Below are positions 1-7,469 of a stretch of 40,241 nucleotides of DNA, in pieces. How positions within the stretch are numbered: the first letter of the stretch is position 1; each line of letters begins with the position of its first letter. The stretch is from Bacteroidales bacterium (GTDB lineage: Bacteria > Bacteroidota > Bacteroidia > Bacteroidales > Paludibacteraceae): the NCBI GenBank assembly GCA_012519425.1, contig JAAYQF010000004.1:1-40241 (forward strand), in the 5' to 3' direction. The notes beneath the pieces were generated by a model. That model searched no databases. It saw only the letters and a list, made by a program, of their open reading frames with translations, and was not told the origin of the DNA. The position numbers and the translations under genes are program-made.

Positions 1-146
1 CCCATTTCCTTAAAATCTTATAACCTTATATTAATATGTTTTGTATAACATATTTCATATAAGAAAATTTTACTTGTACTATTATGCTACTTGTCTTGTT
101 TCAATATATCAAAGAACGTTAGAAAAACCACATTTCTTCACGAAAC

Positions 147-183
147 GGACTGCAAAAATAGCAGGTTTTTTTTTATCTGCAAA
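147..183 (-). promoter_or_regulatory. Bacteroidetes-type promoter pointing left, out of the window
   Basis: Read on the minus strand, a TTTG (-33, 180-183) is followed after 19 nt by TATTTTTG (-7, 153-160). This matches the TTTG/TAnnTTTG consensus of the Bacteroidetes primary sigma factor with normal spacing. Transcription would start near 147-149 and run towards position 1. No open frame of note lies in 1-147, so the gene served, if any, starts beyond the window edge and has a leader of about 150 nt or more. The rest of 1-249 is AT-rich and I see nothing else in it. Confidence 0.5.
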
Positions 184-249
184 ATAAATCTCGCAAATAA
201 TTTGGAAAAAATTTGAAATAAAATAATATCACTTTGATAATGTGAGTAC

Positions 250-963
250 TTAGCTCGAAAACTTTTTTTCAAAAATCTTTCTAAGATTCGATTTCAAGGT
301 TTCCATTTCTTGTTTTGCACCCAATTCCTGCTCCAAAGAAGTAACTGCTTTGTCGGTGAAACCACAGGGATTGATATGGCTGAAATAGCTTAAATCAGTG
401 TTTATATTAAGCGCAAAGCCATGCATGGTGACATAACGCGAACTACGAACCCCAATGGCACAAATTTTACGTGCATCTTTGGTGTCAGCATCCAACCACA
501 CCCCTGTAGCTCCCTTTAATCCGGTTGCATGCAATCCGTATTGATCCAACAATTCTATGACGCAGGCTTCAAGCCTAAAAATATATTCTTTTAAGCCTAT
601 ATTGAAATTGGCAAGATCAAAAATAGGATAACCCACCAATTGCCCCGGTCCGTGATAAGTGATATCTCCACCACGATTGGTGCGAACAAATTGGGCATGC
701 TGCGCCTGCAACTGAATAAAGTCTATCAATAAATTGTGCTCATCACCACTTTTACCCAAGGTATAAACATGGGGATGCTCACAGAAAATCAAAAAATTTT
801 CAGTTTCTTCCTGATTGTTTTTCCGGCGAATGGTTTCTGCAAATAATGCTTCTTGCTCTTCCCAAGCCTTGTTGTATTCAATCAAGCCCCAGTTTATATG
901 TTGTATCTTTTTATTCAAACGGGTATAATTTATTTTTAACTTGTCGTAGAAAACTCTCGGCAA
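250..963 (-). CDS. lipB: Octanoyl-[acyl-carrier-protein]:protein N-octanoyltransferase (lipoyl synthesis)
   Basis: LipB moves octanoate from acyl carrier protein to the lipoyl domains of 2-oxo-acid dehydrogenases and the glycine cleavage H protein. LipA then makes lipoate from it. Visible family motifs: RGGDITYHGPGQ at residues 97-108, the Lys of KICAIGV (166), MHGFALN (180-186) and the catalytic Cys of NPCG (200). The open frame has no ATG. The first possible start is TTG at 963; a second TTG at 918 gives a 222-residue protein beginning MNKKIQHINWGLIEY, closer to the usual N-terminus, so 918 may be the true start. The gene lies in the same frame as the preceding mtgA, right after its TAA stop (970-972). 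It is the last gene of the rluB-mtgA-lipB group. Confidence 0.93.
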   Translation of the reverse strand: MPRVFYDKLKINYTRLNKKIQHINWGLIEYNKAWEEQEALFAETIRRKNNQEETENFLIFCEHPHVYTLGKSGDEHNLLIDFIQLQAQHAQFVRTNRGGDITYHGPGQLVGYPIFDLANFNIGLKEYIFRLEACVIELLDQYGLHATGLKGATGVWLDADTKDARKICAIGVRSSRYVTMHGFALNINTDLSYFSHINPCGFTDKAVTSLEQELGAKQEMETLKSNLRKIFEKKFSS

Positions 964-969
964 ACCGAT

Positions 970-1665
970 TTAATCATCAAAACTAACCTGAGGTATTTTA
1001 TACATTAAATTGATGATCTGATCTTTTCTCCTTTGAATATAAGGTGATGGCTTTGCAGGATTGAACCTCCTCGGATTAGGCAAACACACGGCAATGAGAG
1101 ATGCCTGGGTTCTGGATAGCTTGGAGGCATTTTTTCCAAAATATTCTAAAGAAGCTGCTTCTACTCCATAAATACCCCGGCCTGTTTCAATGACATTTAA
1201 ATATACTTCCATGATGCGTTTTTTAGGCCAAAACAACTCTATGAGAACCGTGAAATAAGCTTCAAGCCCTTTTCGAATATATGAACGCTTTGGCCACAGA
1301 AATACATTTTTAGCGGTTTGCTGAGAAATGGTGCTGCCTCCCCGTATTCTTTTCCCTTTTTGATTGTGTTCCCACGCTTTTCTGATGGCTTCAAAAGAAA
1401 AACCTTTGTGCTCCATGAACAAATTATCTTCTGCAGCTACCACAGCCTGGATCATGTGAGGGGATATCTCTTCAATGGAAACCCACTTTTTGCTGTTCTT
1501 AACCGGTTCTCCGTCACGGATGGCTTCTACCGACCGAATCAACATCAATGGTGTAAAATATACGGGAACAAATCGCAGCAAGACAGTCCACGCGATGGTA
1601 ATGAGAAAAAACCAAAGAAAAAGCTTACCAACGAAGCGAATTATCTTTGTAAAAAAGTTTTTCAC
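970..1665 (-). CDS. mtgA: Monofunctional biosynthetic peptidoglycan transglycosylase (GT51)
   Basis: The protein polymerises lipid II into glycan strands at the outer face of the inner membrane. It is 231 residues, a normal length for MtgA, with a hydrophobic N-terminal anchor at about 11-31 followed by the GT51 fold. The catalytic Glu region is AAEDNLFMEHKGF (77-89) and the second conserved block is RGGSTISQQTAKN (108-120). There is no transpeptidase domain, which separates it from class A penicillin-binding proteins. The start is GTG at 1665; the next Met (residue 41) would delete the membrane anchor. It starts 15 nt after rluB and its stop is 6 nt before the first possible lipB start, so the three are probably co-transcribed. 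Confidence 0.93.
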   Translation of the reverse strand: MKNFFTKIIRFVGKLFLWFFLITIAWTVLLRFVPVYFTPLMLIRSVEAIRDGEPVKNSKKWVSIEEISPHMIQAVVAAEDNLFMEHKGFSFEAIRKAWEHNQKGKRIRGGSTISQQTAKNVFLWPKRSYIRKGLEAYFTVLIELFWPKKRIMEVYLNVIETGRGIYGVEAASLEYFGKNASKLSRTQASLIAVCLPNPRRFNPAKPSPYIQRRKDQIINLMYKIPQVSFDD

Positions 1666-1680
1666 GACAGGTTTTCAAGT

Positions 1681-2826
1681 TTACTCGTACGCCCCCATTT
1701 TTAGCATATTTACCTCACGTTCAGTAAGGAAACGATATTTTCCGCGTGGTAAATTTTTCTTGGTCAATCCGGCAAAGAAAACCCGGTCCAAGCGTACTAC
1801 CTTGTATCCCAACTTCTCAAAGATCCGGCGGATCACCCTGTTCTGTCCGGAATGTATTTCAATACCCAAATGTCTGAAATCATCATCTTTGATAAAATCG
1901 AGCGCATCGGCAGCAACTTTTTCATCATCCAACATAACTCCGGATAAAATAGCCTCAAAATCGGGTATTTCCAACGGTTTATCCAAAACTGCATGATAAA
2001 TTTTCTTTTTCTCAAACCTGGGATGTGTCAGGCGTGAAGCTAAATCACCATCATTGGTTAACAACAACACACCGGTTGTATTTCTGTCAAGGCGACCTAC
2101 CGGATAGATCCTTTCACTGCAAGCATTTTTAACAATATCAAGTACAGTGCGCCTGTCTAAATTATCTTCAGCTGTTGTAACAGTATCTTTAGGTTTATTC
2201 AAAAGGATATAAACTTTCTTTTCAATACGTACCTGTTGATTGTGGAACATCACCTTATCAGTAGGCAGTACTTTTACCCCCATTTCTTTTACAACCTCAC
2301 CATTGACCGTAATAACTCCTGCTGCAATAAACTCATCAGCTTCGCGACGAGAACAAATACCGGCATTTGCCAAAAACTTATTCAATCGAATTGGCTTGGT
2401 AGGATCTATCTCGTTCCTCCTATATTCAGCTTGCTTTTTCTTGCTGTATTTTGCATTAGGATTGTAGTCCGCTGTTCTGATCCTCGGACGGCGCTTTTCA
2501 CCTCCACTGTTGTCAAAGCGGGTTTCTACATATTCTGTACTGTTTGGGTTGATTGTTTTTTTTACTGAAAATCTGGCTCGACCGCTTGAAGGTTTTTGGC
2601 CGGATCTCCTTTCTGAATGAGGAGACTTACCTTGATGTCTTTTCTCATAATTAGGTTGTGCATACTTTTCATCATTCCGTCTTGGACGCTCTGAAGAATA
2701 ATTGGAAGTTCCTTGAGAACCTTTAGAGACTGGTTTTAGGTCATTTTTCTCAAACATTTTACCGTCACGGCCGGCATCGGCTCCCGTTCTCCCGGGATGA
2801 CCTTGCCTTTTTTCATTGTCTGTCAT
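1681..2826 (-). CDS. rluB: 23S rRNA pseudouridine synthase, RluB/RsuA family, with long basic N-terminal extension
   Basis: The C-terminal two thirds is a pseudouridine synthase of the RsuA/RluB/E/F group. It has an S4 RNA-binding domain at about 146-192 (IRLNKFLANAGICSRREAD) and the catalytic loop GRLDRNTTG at 244-252, with Asp247 as the expected nucleophile. RluB in E. coli modifies U2605 of 23S rRNA; the exact target here cannot be read from sequence. Residues 1-145 form a Lys/Arg/Ser/Gly/Asn-rich, probably disordered region, as seen in many Bacteroidetes members of the family, which likely binds rRNA. The ATG at 2826 is clear. It is the first gene of a minus-strand group with mtgA and lipB. 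A 7-of-8 match to the -7 box (GATATTTG, minus, 2866-2873) lies about 40 nt upstream. Confidence 0.88.
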   Translation of the reverse strand: MTDNEKRQGHPGRTGADAGRDGKMFEKNDLKPVSKGSQGTSNYSSERPRRNDEKYAQPNYEKRHQGKSPHSERRSGQKPSSGRARFSVKKTINPNSTEYVETRFDNSGGEKRRPRIRTADYNPNAKYSKKKQAEYRRNEIDPTKPIRLNKFLANAGICSRREADEFIAAGVITVNGEVVKEMGVKVLPTDKVMFHNQQVRIEKKVYILLNKPKDTVTTAEDNLDRRTVLDIVKNACSERIYPVGRLDRNTTGVLLLTNDGDLASRLTHPRFEKKKIYHAVLDKPLEIPDFEAILSGVMLDDEKVAADALDFIKDDDFRHLGIEIHSGQNRVIRRIFEKLGYKVVRLDRVFFAGLTKKNLPRGKYRFLTEREVNMLKMGAYE

Positions 2827-3029
2827 TGTGTTAACTAAATTTTAAATAATCTTTTTCCGAGGGTGCAAATATCGGAATTTTTCCTGAGGTATCATAATAT
2901 TGTTGAAATTAAATTAATTCAATGAATGTTATAAATTGTATTTAATGACTTTTCCAAACATTCTATTTGCAGCTATGTTCCTCAACAAAATCTTACAAAA
3001 TCGGATCGGGGATATTCAAACTTTTATTA

Positions 3030-3041
3030 TACCTTTGCAGG
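3030..3041 (+). promoter_or_regulatory. -7 box directly abutting the HU/SPOR gene start
   Basis: TACCTTTG at 3030-3037 is a full match to TAnnTTTG. A start site 4-5 nt downstream falls at about 3041-3042, on the GTG start codon at 3042. No -33 TTG is seen at the expected distance. Confidence 0.5.
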
Positions 3042-3950
3042 GTGGAGTTAATTTTCAAAAACATAGAAAAGTTATTGGCTGCAAACGACCATGCTATTGT
3101 GCCCGGGCTTGGCGGCTTTGTGATCCGGCAGCAACCTACGCAGGTTGAAGGAAATAATATGCTGCCTCCTCACGTCATGATCAGTTTCAACCCATTGATG
3201 AACCAGGAAGACGGACTGTTGGCATTGGAAATTTCCCGAACAAAAGGTATTAGTTACCGCAAAGCAACCGAATTAATCAACAATAAGGTAAGAGAATTCC
3301 GAAATAAATTGCATATTGGTAAAAGTCTTGAATTTGGTCGCATAGGTACATTCACGATGGATGAAAATCGCAATCTGATTTTCAATCCGTCATTTTGCCC
3401 GCCTTTTATTCCTTTCAATTTAGGCTTACAGAAACTACCTTTGCCCAAACAGGAGAAACATCATTCAAAAGAAATCGTCATCAGAATTACACGTGATCAG
3501 GTTATGAAGTACGTTGCTGTTCTGTTGGCTGTTTTCTCCCTGCTTTTACCACCAAAAGTGAATAAAACAACTGATGTGGTTCAAGCCGATTTCAGCAAAT
3601 TGGTACTTGTAAATTTACCGGAAATAACCATCGAACCTGATGCGGACGCAGACATAAGTTTTAACGAACAGGCTCATCCTGACAATCAAAGCCAAATAAA
3701 AGCAAGCCATACTTACAAAATCATAGTAGCTGCTTTTTATACAAAAGAGAAAGCACAGATGGTGTGCAATGATTTGATCAAGAGAAATTATCCGGCTGAG
3801 ATTGTACCCAGAGACAACCTCAACACAATATCCATCCGGTCATTTAATGATTTCAGTACTGCCATTAGTTTCATGGAAGACCTCCGCATGTACAGCGATG
3901 AATTTTCAGATGCCTGGGTTATGAGAACCGCATCATCCTCAAAGAATTAA
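3042..3950 (+). CDS. HU/CCDC81-like DNA-binding-fold protein with membrane segment and C-terminal SPOR domain
   Basis: The N-terminal part (about 1-135) matches the Bacteroidetes HU-CCDC81 fold family: [20 protein letters not shown] near the start and [15 protein letters not shown] around 98-112. A single hydrophobic segment lies at about 156-170 ([14 protein letters not shown]). It is followed by a variable linker and a SPOR-like domain from about 224 ([15 protein letters not shown]). SPOR domains bind denuded glycan strands at division sites, so a link between a cytoplasmic HU-like domain and septal peptidoglycan is plausible; this is inference. The GTG at 3042 is chosen because [12 protein letters not shown] is where the family begins and the -7 box at 3030-3037 lies upstream. 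The frame itself is open further, to 2967. It is divergent from rluB. Confidence 0.8.
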   Translation: MELIFKNIEKLLAANDHAIVPGLGGFVIRQQPTQVEGNNMLPPHVMISFNPLMNQEDGLLALEISRTKGISYRKATELINNKVREFRNKLHIGKSLEFGRIGTFTMDENRNLIFNPSFCPPFIPFNLGLQKLPLPKQEKHHSKEIVIRITRDQVMKYVAVLLAVFSLLLPPKVNKTTDVVQADFSKLVLVNLPEITIEPDADADISFNEQAHPDNQSQIKASHTYKIIVAAFYTKEKAQMVCNDLIKRNYPAEIVPRDNLNTISIRSFNDFSTAISFMEDLRMYSDEFSDAWVMRTASSSKN

Positions 3951-3967
3951 TTTCTATTGCGGTTATA

Positions 3968-3998
3968 TTGTCGTTTCAAAATCTTTTTTCTATCTTTG
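3968..3998 (+). promoter_or_regulatory. Promoter of rpsP
   Basis: TTG (3968-3970), 20 nt, then TATCTTTG (3991-3998). Both elements and the spacing fit the Bacteroidetes promoter. The start site would be near 4002, giving a leader of about 50 nt before the ATG at 4052. It also argues against any upstream start for rpsP. Confidence 0.7.
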
Positions 3999-4051
3999 CA
4001 CCCGCTTTTCGAGAAAAAGCATCAGGTATAATCATTAAACAATATTTAAAA

Positions 4052-4804
4052 ATGCCAGTAAAAATTAGATTACAACGACGCGGGCGCAAAGGGTATGCTT
4101 ATTACCACATCATTATTGCCGACAGTCGTGCGCCACGAGATGGCAAGTTTATCGAAAGAATCGGATCTTACAATCCAAACACCAATCCTTCAACCGTTAC
4201 ACTGCAATTCGATCGCGCCATGTATTGGCTGCAAGTAGGGGCACAACCTACCGACACCGTGCGGAATATTCTTTCTTCGGAAGGTGTATTGCTGAAAAAA
4301 CACTTGTTGGAAGGTGTGAAGAAAGGTGCGTTTGACGAAGCTGAAGCTGAAAAACGCTTTGAAGCATGGAAAGCTTCCAAAGAAAGCAAGCTGAACAAAA
4401 CCATCGAACAAATTGAAGCAAAAAAAGTAGCTGTTGCCAAAGAACGCTTGGCTGCAGAAGTGGCTGTCAACAAAGCCAAAGCAGCGGAAATTGCAAAATT
4501 AGAAGCTGAAGCCAGGGCTGCTGAAGAGGCTGAACGCGCTAAGCAAGAGAAAGAAAAAGCTCCGGCAGAGGAAGCAGCACCTGCACCTGTAGAAGAGGCT
4601 AAGGCTGAAACACCTGCAGAAACAGAAAAAGCCAAGGAAGAAGCTCCTGCAGAAACACCTGTAGAAGAAAAAGCAGAAAAGCCTGTAGAAACAAAAGCGG
4701 AAGAACCTGCGGAAGCAAAAGAGGAAAAAGCTGAAGAAGTAAAAGAAGAACCGAAAGCTGAAGCTTCACCTGAAGCAAAAGAAGAGGGGACAAAAGCTGA
4801 ATAA
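4052..4804 (+). CDS. rpsP: 30S ribosomal protein bS16 with long Ala/Glu/Lys/Pro tail
   Basis: The protein binds 16S rRNA and is needed for 30S assembly. Residues 1-80 are the bS16 core ([20 protein letters not shown] at the start, then [15 protein letters not shown]). Residues 80-117 continue as a helical extension. From about 118 to 250 the protein is almost entirely Ala, Glu, Lys, Pro and Val: first a probable coiled coil, then imperfect repeats of the PAExxxEEA type. Most bS16 proteins are 80-100 residues, and Bacteroidetes versions are commonly extended, but 250 residues is long. The ATG at 4052 follows the family; the frame is open to 3968, but that region is the promoter. The gene is monocistronic, with its own promoter and terminator. 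Confidence 0.95.
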   Translation: MPVKIRLQRRGRKGYAYYHIIIADSRAPRDGKFIERIGSYNPNTNPSTVTLQFDRAMYWLQVGAQPTDTVRNILSSEGVLLKKHLLEGVKKGAFDEAEAEKRFEAWKASKESKLNKTIEQIEAKKVAVAKERLAAEVAVNKAKAAEIAKLEAEARAAEEAERAKQEKEKAPAEEAAPAPVEEAKAETPAETEKAKEEAPAETPVEEKAEKPVETKAEEPAEAKEEKAEEVKEEPKAEASPEAKEEGTKAE

Positions 4805-4830
4805 AAAGACTTAATTTTCTCTACATATGA

Positions 4831-4866
4831 AAGAGGCTGTCTATTTTTTTAGGCAGCTTTTTTTAT
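4831..4866 (+). terminator. Intrinsic terminator after rpsP
   Basis: The stem GCTGTC (4836-4841) / GGCAGC (4852-4857) has one G-U pair and a T-rich loop, and can be extended by two weak pairs. It is followed by a run of seven T (4858-4864). It lies 31 nt past the rpsP stop. Confidence 0.75.
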
Positions 4867-4874
4867 TACATTTG
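4867..4874 (+). promoter_or_regulatory. -7 box of the glycosyltransferase gene
   Basis: TACATTTG matches TAnnTTTG fully and sits just after the rpsP terminator. The start site would be about 4878, some 35 nt before the ATG at 4913. No -33 TTG is evident. Confidence 0.5.
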
Positions 4875-4912
4875 CAAAACATTCAATCAACCACCGGCAT
4901 TCATTGTCATTT

Positions 4913-5725
4913 ATGCTCAACGTTTCAATCGTTATTTACAAACATACCTTCAAAGAAACTGAGTCATTGATTCGGTCTATTTTGGGGTCGGAGGTGCTGA
5001 ACAAACTATTCATCATTGACAACTCCCCCACTCCTTCCGATGATTTTAAGAGACTTGAGCAAAAAAAACTAACCTATTTTTTCACTGGTAGAAATATAGG
5101 ATACGGTGCCGGACACAATATCGCATTGCGCAAAACAATGGTTGGAGGCGTGACTTATCATTTAGTTCTCAATCCCGATATCATCATAGAGACTAACGCG
5201 CTAAAAATCATGACTGACTATATGGATGAACACAGCGACGTTGGACATATGATGCCTAAAGTAGTGTATCCTTCAGGTGACATTCAGTATCTCTGTAAAC
5301 TCCTGCCAACTCCTTTCGATCTGTTATTCAGGAGATTTCTTCCGGAAAAATGGATTGATCGTAGAACCAAGAAATTTGAAATGAGAAATTCCGGATATGA
5401 TAAAATCATGGAAGTTCCTTATCTTTCCGGATGTTGTATGCTATTGCGAACAAAAGCGCTTCAAAAAGCGGGTTTGTTTGATGAGCGTTTCTTTCTGTAC
5501 CCGGAAGATATTGATTTAACGCGCAGGATAGGAGAATTTTATCAAACAATTTTTTACCCACATGTAACTGTAGTGCACCATCATGCCAAAGGTTCTTACA
5601 AAAACTTCAAACTGATGGTCATTCATATTTGGAACCTAATCAAATATTTCAATAAATGGGGATGGTTGTGTGATGACAAAAGGAAAACAATCAATCAAAA
5701 ACTGATTACAAAATGGGATCTTTAA
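4913..5725 (+). CDS. Family 2 glycosyltransferase (rhamnosyltransferase-like)
   Basis: A GT-A fold glycosyltransferase: VSIVIYKH at the N-terminus, nucleotide-binding NIGYGAGHN (61-69), the metal-binding NPD (88-90, where others have DxD), LSGCCMLLR (171-179) and the acceptor-site motif FFLYPEDIDL (193-202). This arrangement resembles WbbL/RfbF-type sugar transferases that act on cell-surface polysaccharide at the cytoplasmic face of the membrane. Donor and acceptor cannot be told from the sequence. There is no membrane-spanning domain. The ATG at 4913 is preferred over an in-frame TTG at 4904 because the family starts with the first beta strand. Its last 13 nt overlap the marC-family gene. 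No O-antigen cluster surrounds it. Confidence 0.85.
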   Translation: MLNVSIVIYKHTFKETESLIRSILGSEVLNKLFIIDNSPTPSDDFKRLEQKKLTYFFTGRNIGYGAGHNIALRKTMVGGVTYHLVLNPDIIIETNALKIMTDYMDEHSDVGHMMPKVVYPSGDIQYLCKLLPTPFDLLFRRFLPEKWIDRRTKKFEMRNSGYDKIMEVPYLSGCCMLLRTKALQKAGLFDERFFLYPEDIDLTRRIGEFYQTIFYPHVTVVHHHAKGSYKNFKLMVIHIWNLIKYFNKWGWLCDDKRKTINQKLITKWDL

Positions 5726-6306
5726 ATTTTAGCTTTGTAGAAATCACGAGTGCTTTTATGGTGCTCTTTGCTATTATTGACATCTTAGGCTCAGTGCCCA
5801 TCATCATCAATGTCAAGAAAAACAACAAGAATATTCATGCTTTTTGGGCAAGTTTTGTCGCACTGATCATTCTGATTTTGTTTTTGTTTGCAGGAGAAGG
5901 CATTCTCAATCTTTTTGGAGTTGATATTGAGTCGTTTGCCGTAGCCGGTGCATTGATAATTTTTATCTTTGCCATCGAAATGATCTTGGATATTGAAATT
6001 TTCCGAAGTTACAAGGCTCCCAAAAACACTTTCTCCATTGTCCCCCTGGCTTTTCCTCTGATAGCAGGACCAGGCTCTTTTACAACCCTTGTTGCCCTAA
6101 GGGCAGAATACAGGGTAGAAAACATCCTCGTTGCCTTGATACTCAATATGGCTTTCGTTTATCTGGTATTAAAATCAACCGACCGCATTGAAAAAATCAT
6201 CGGAGAAGCCGGTATTTATGTCATTAGAAAATTCTTCGGAATTATTCTGCTGGCAATAGCTGTCAAGCTTTTTACAACCAACATCAGTCATTTAATCAGA
6301 CTCTAA
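5713..6306 (+). CDS. MarC-family integral membrane protein
   Basis: This is a 197-residue, very hydrophobic protein with about six membrane segments. MarC family hallmarks are the N-terminal FAIIDILGSVPIIINV, the central ALIIFIFAIEMIL and PLAFPLIAGPGSFTTL in the second half. The family, once linked to multiple antibiotic resistance, has no firmly known function; a transporter-like role in the inner membrane is usually assumed. It begins inside the 3' end of the glycosyltransferase gene (13-nt overlap), so the two are co-transcribed. Its TAA stop overlaps the stop of the convergent purM. Confidence 0.88.
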   Translation: MGSLNFSFVEITSAFMVLFAIIDILGSVPIIINVKKNNKNIHAFWASFVALIILILFLFAGEGILNLFGVDIESFAVAGALIIFIFAIEMILDIEIFRSYKAPKNTFSIVPLAFPLIAGPGSFTTLVALRAEYRVENILVALILNMAFVYLVLKSTDRIEKIIGEAGIYVIRKFFGIILLAIAVKLFTTNISHLIRL

Positions 6307-7469
6307 TAACGAAAGGCTCCGTACGGACTTTCAATTAACAATTCCGGACTGTCGGCTTGCTCTACAAACCCAACTATTTGAGCATCAATATTGAACGAGC
6401 GTGAAATCTCTATCACTTGATTGGCATACTCAGCCGGCAGGTAAATCTCCATGCGATGCCCCATATTGAAGACTTTATACATTTCCTTCCAGGGAGTACC
6501 GGATTCTTGCTGTATCAACTCAAAAAGCGGCGGAATAGGAAATAGATTGTTTTTTACAACTTTCAGCTTATCGATAAAATGCAGGATCTTGGTTTGCGCG
6601 CCACCTGAACAATGCACCATGCCATGAATAACCAGACACAACTCTTGTAGTATTTTCTTTACAACAGGTGCGTAGGTCCTTGTCGGAGAAAGCACCAGCT
6701 TACCAGCATCCAGACCGGTTCCTGCAATAATATCAGTCAATTTTTTCGAACCTGAGTAAACCAAATCCAGAGGAATCGCAGGATCGAAACTTTCGGGGAA
6801 TTTGGCAGCCAAATAGTGCGCAAACACATCATGACGGGCTGAGGTCAAGCCATTGCTGCCCATTCCTCCATTGTATGCCTGCTCGTAGGTCGCCTGTCCG
6901 GAAGATGATAATCCGACAATCACATCACCGGGACGGATATTGGCATTATCAATCACATCCGCTCTTTTCATGCGACAAGTGACGGTGCTGTCAACAATAA
7001 TAGTACGCACCAAATCGCCTACATCAGCCGTTTCACCTCCGGTCGGATAAATATTGACACCCATTTTTGCCAACTCTTCTACCAACTCATTGGTGCCATT
7101 GATAATAGCCGAAATCACTTCTCCGGGGATTAAATTCTTGTTTCTGCCGATGGTGGAAGAAAGCAAAATGTTATCGGTAGCTCCCACGCATAGCAAATCA
7201 TCTACATTCATGATCAGGGCATCTTGTGCTATACCCTTCCAAACCGTCAAATCGCCGGTCTCTTTCCAATAAACATAAGCCAATGCCGATTTTGTTCCTG
7301 CCCCATCTGCATGCATGATGTTGCAATATTCGGGATCATTTCCTAAATAATCGGGAATTATCTTACAAAAAGCTTTGGGATATAAACCTTTATCTATGTT
7401 CTTAATGGCATTGTGCACATCCTCTTTTGATGCAGAAACGCCGCGACGGTTGTATCTCTGATCAGTCAT
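6303..7469 (-). CDS. purM: Phosphoribosylformylglycinamidine cyclo-ligase (AIR synthase)
   Basis: PurM closes the imidazole ring: formylglycinamidine ribotide plus ATP gives AIR, the fifth step of de novo purine synthesis. Family motifs are DGAGTKSALAY (55-65), MNVDDLLCVGA (88-98) and TGGETADVGDL (143-153). A C-terminal domain contains HCSGGAQTKIL. It is 388 residues, longer than the ~345 of E. coli, as is usual for the Bacteroidetes form. The ATG at 7469 overlaps the malQ stop by 8 nt (ATGACTGA), so translation is probably coupled to malQ. This is an unusual partner for a purine gene, although starch degradation and nucleotide synthesis are often simply adjacent in compact genomes. It is convergent with the marC-family gene, with overlapping stop codons. 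Confidence 0.95.
   Translation of the reverse strand: MTDQRYNRRGVSASKEDVHNAIKNIDKGLYPKAFCKIIPDYLGNDPEYCNIMHADGAGTKSALAYVYWKETGDLTVWKGIAQDALIMNVDDLLCVGATDNILLSSTIGRNKNLIPGEVISAIINGTNELVEELAKMGVNIYPTGGETADVGDLVRTIIVDSTVTCRMKRADVIDNANIRPGDVIVGLSSSGQATYEQAYNGGMGSNGLTSARHDVFAHYLAAKFPESFDPAIPLDLVYSGSKKLTDIIAGTGLDAGKLVLSPTRTYAPVVKKILQELCLVIHGMVHCSGGAQTKILHFIDKLKVVKNNLFPIPPLFELIQQESGTPWKEMYKVFNMGHRMEIYLPAEYANQVIEISRSFNIDAQIVGFVEQADSPELLIESPYGAFRY

Noticed and set aside
150-175. CTGC/GCAG hairpin followed by a T run on the plus strand
   Set aside because: The stem is only 4 bp and no plus-strand gene ends before it; the same bases form the -7 box of a minus-strand promoter.
2236-2568. 110-residue plus-strand frame opposite rluB
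   Set aside because: Antisense to a clear conserved gene, no promoter, and no recognisable protein features.
4168-4635. 155-residue minus-strand frame, Ala/Ser-rich, opposite rpsP
   Set aside because: A shadow of the GAA/GCT-rich codons of the bS16 tail; no start signal and no family features.
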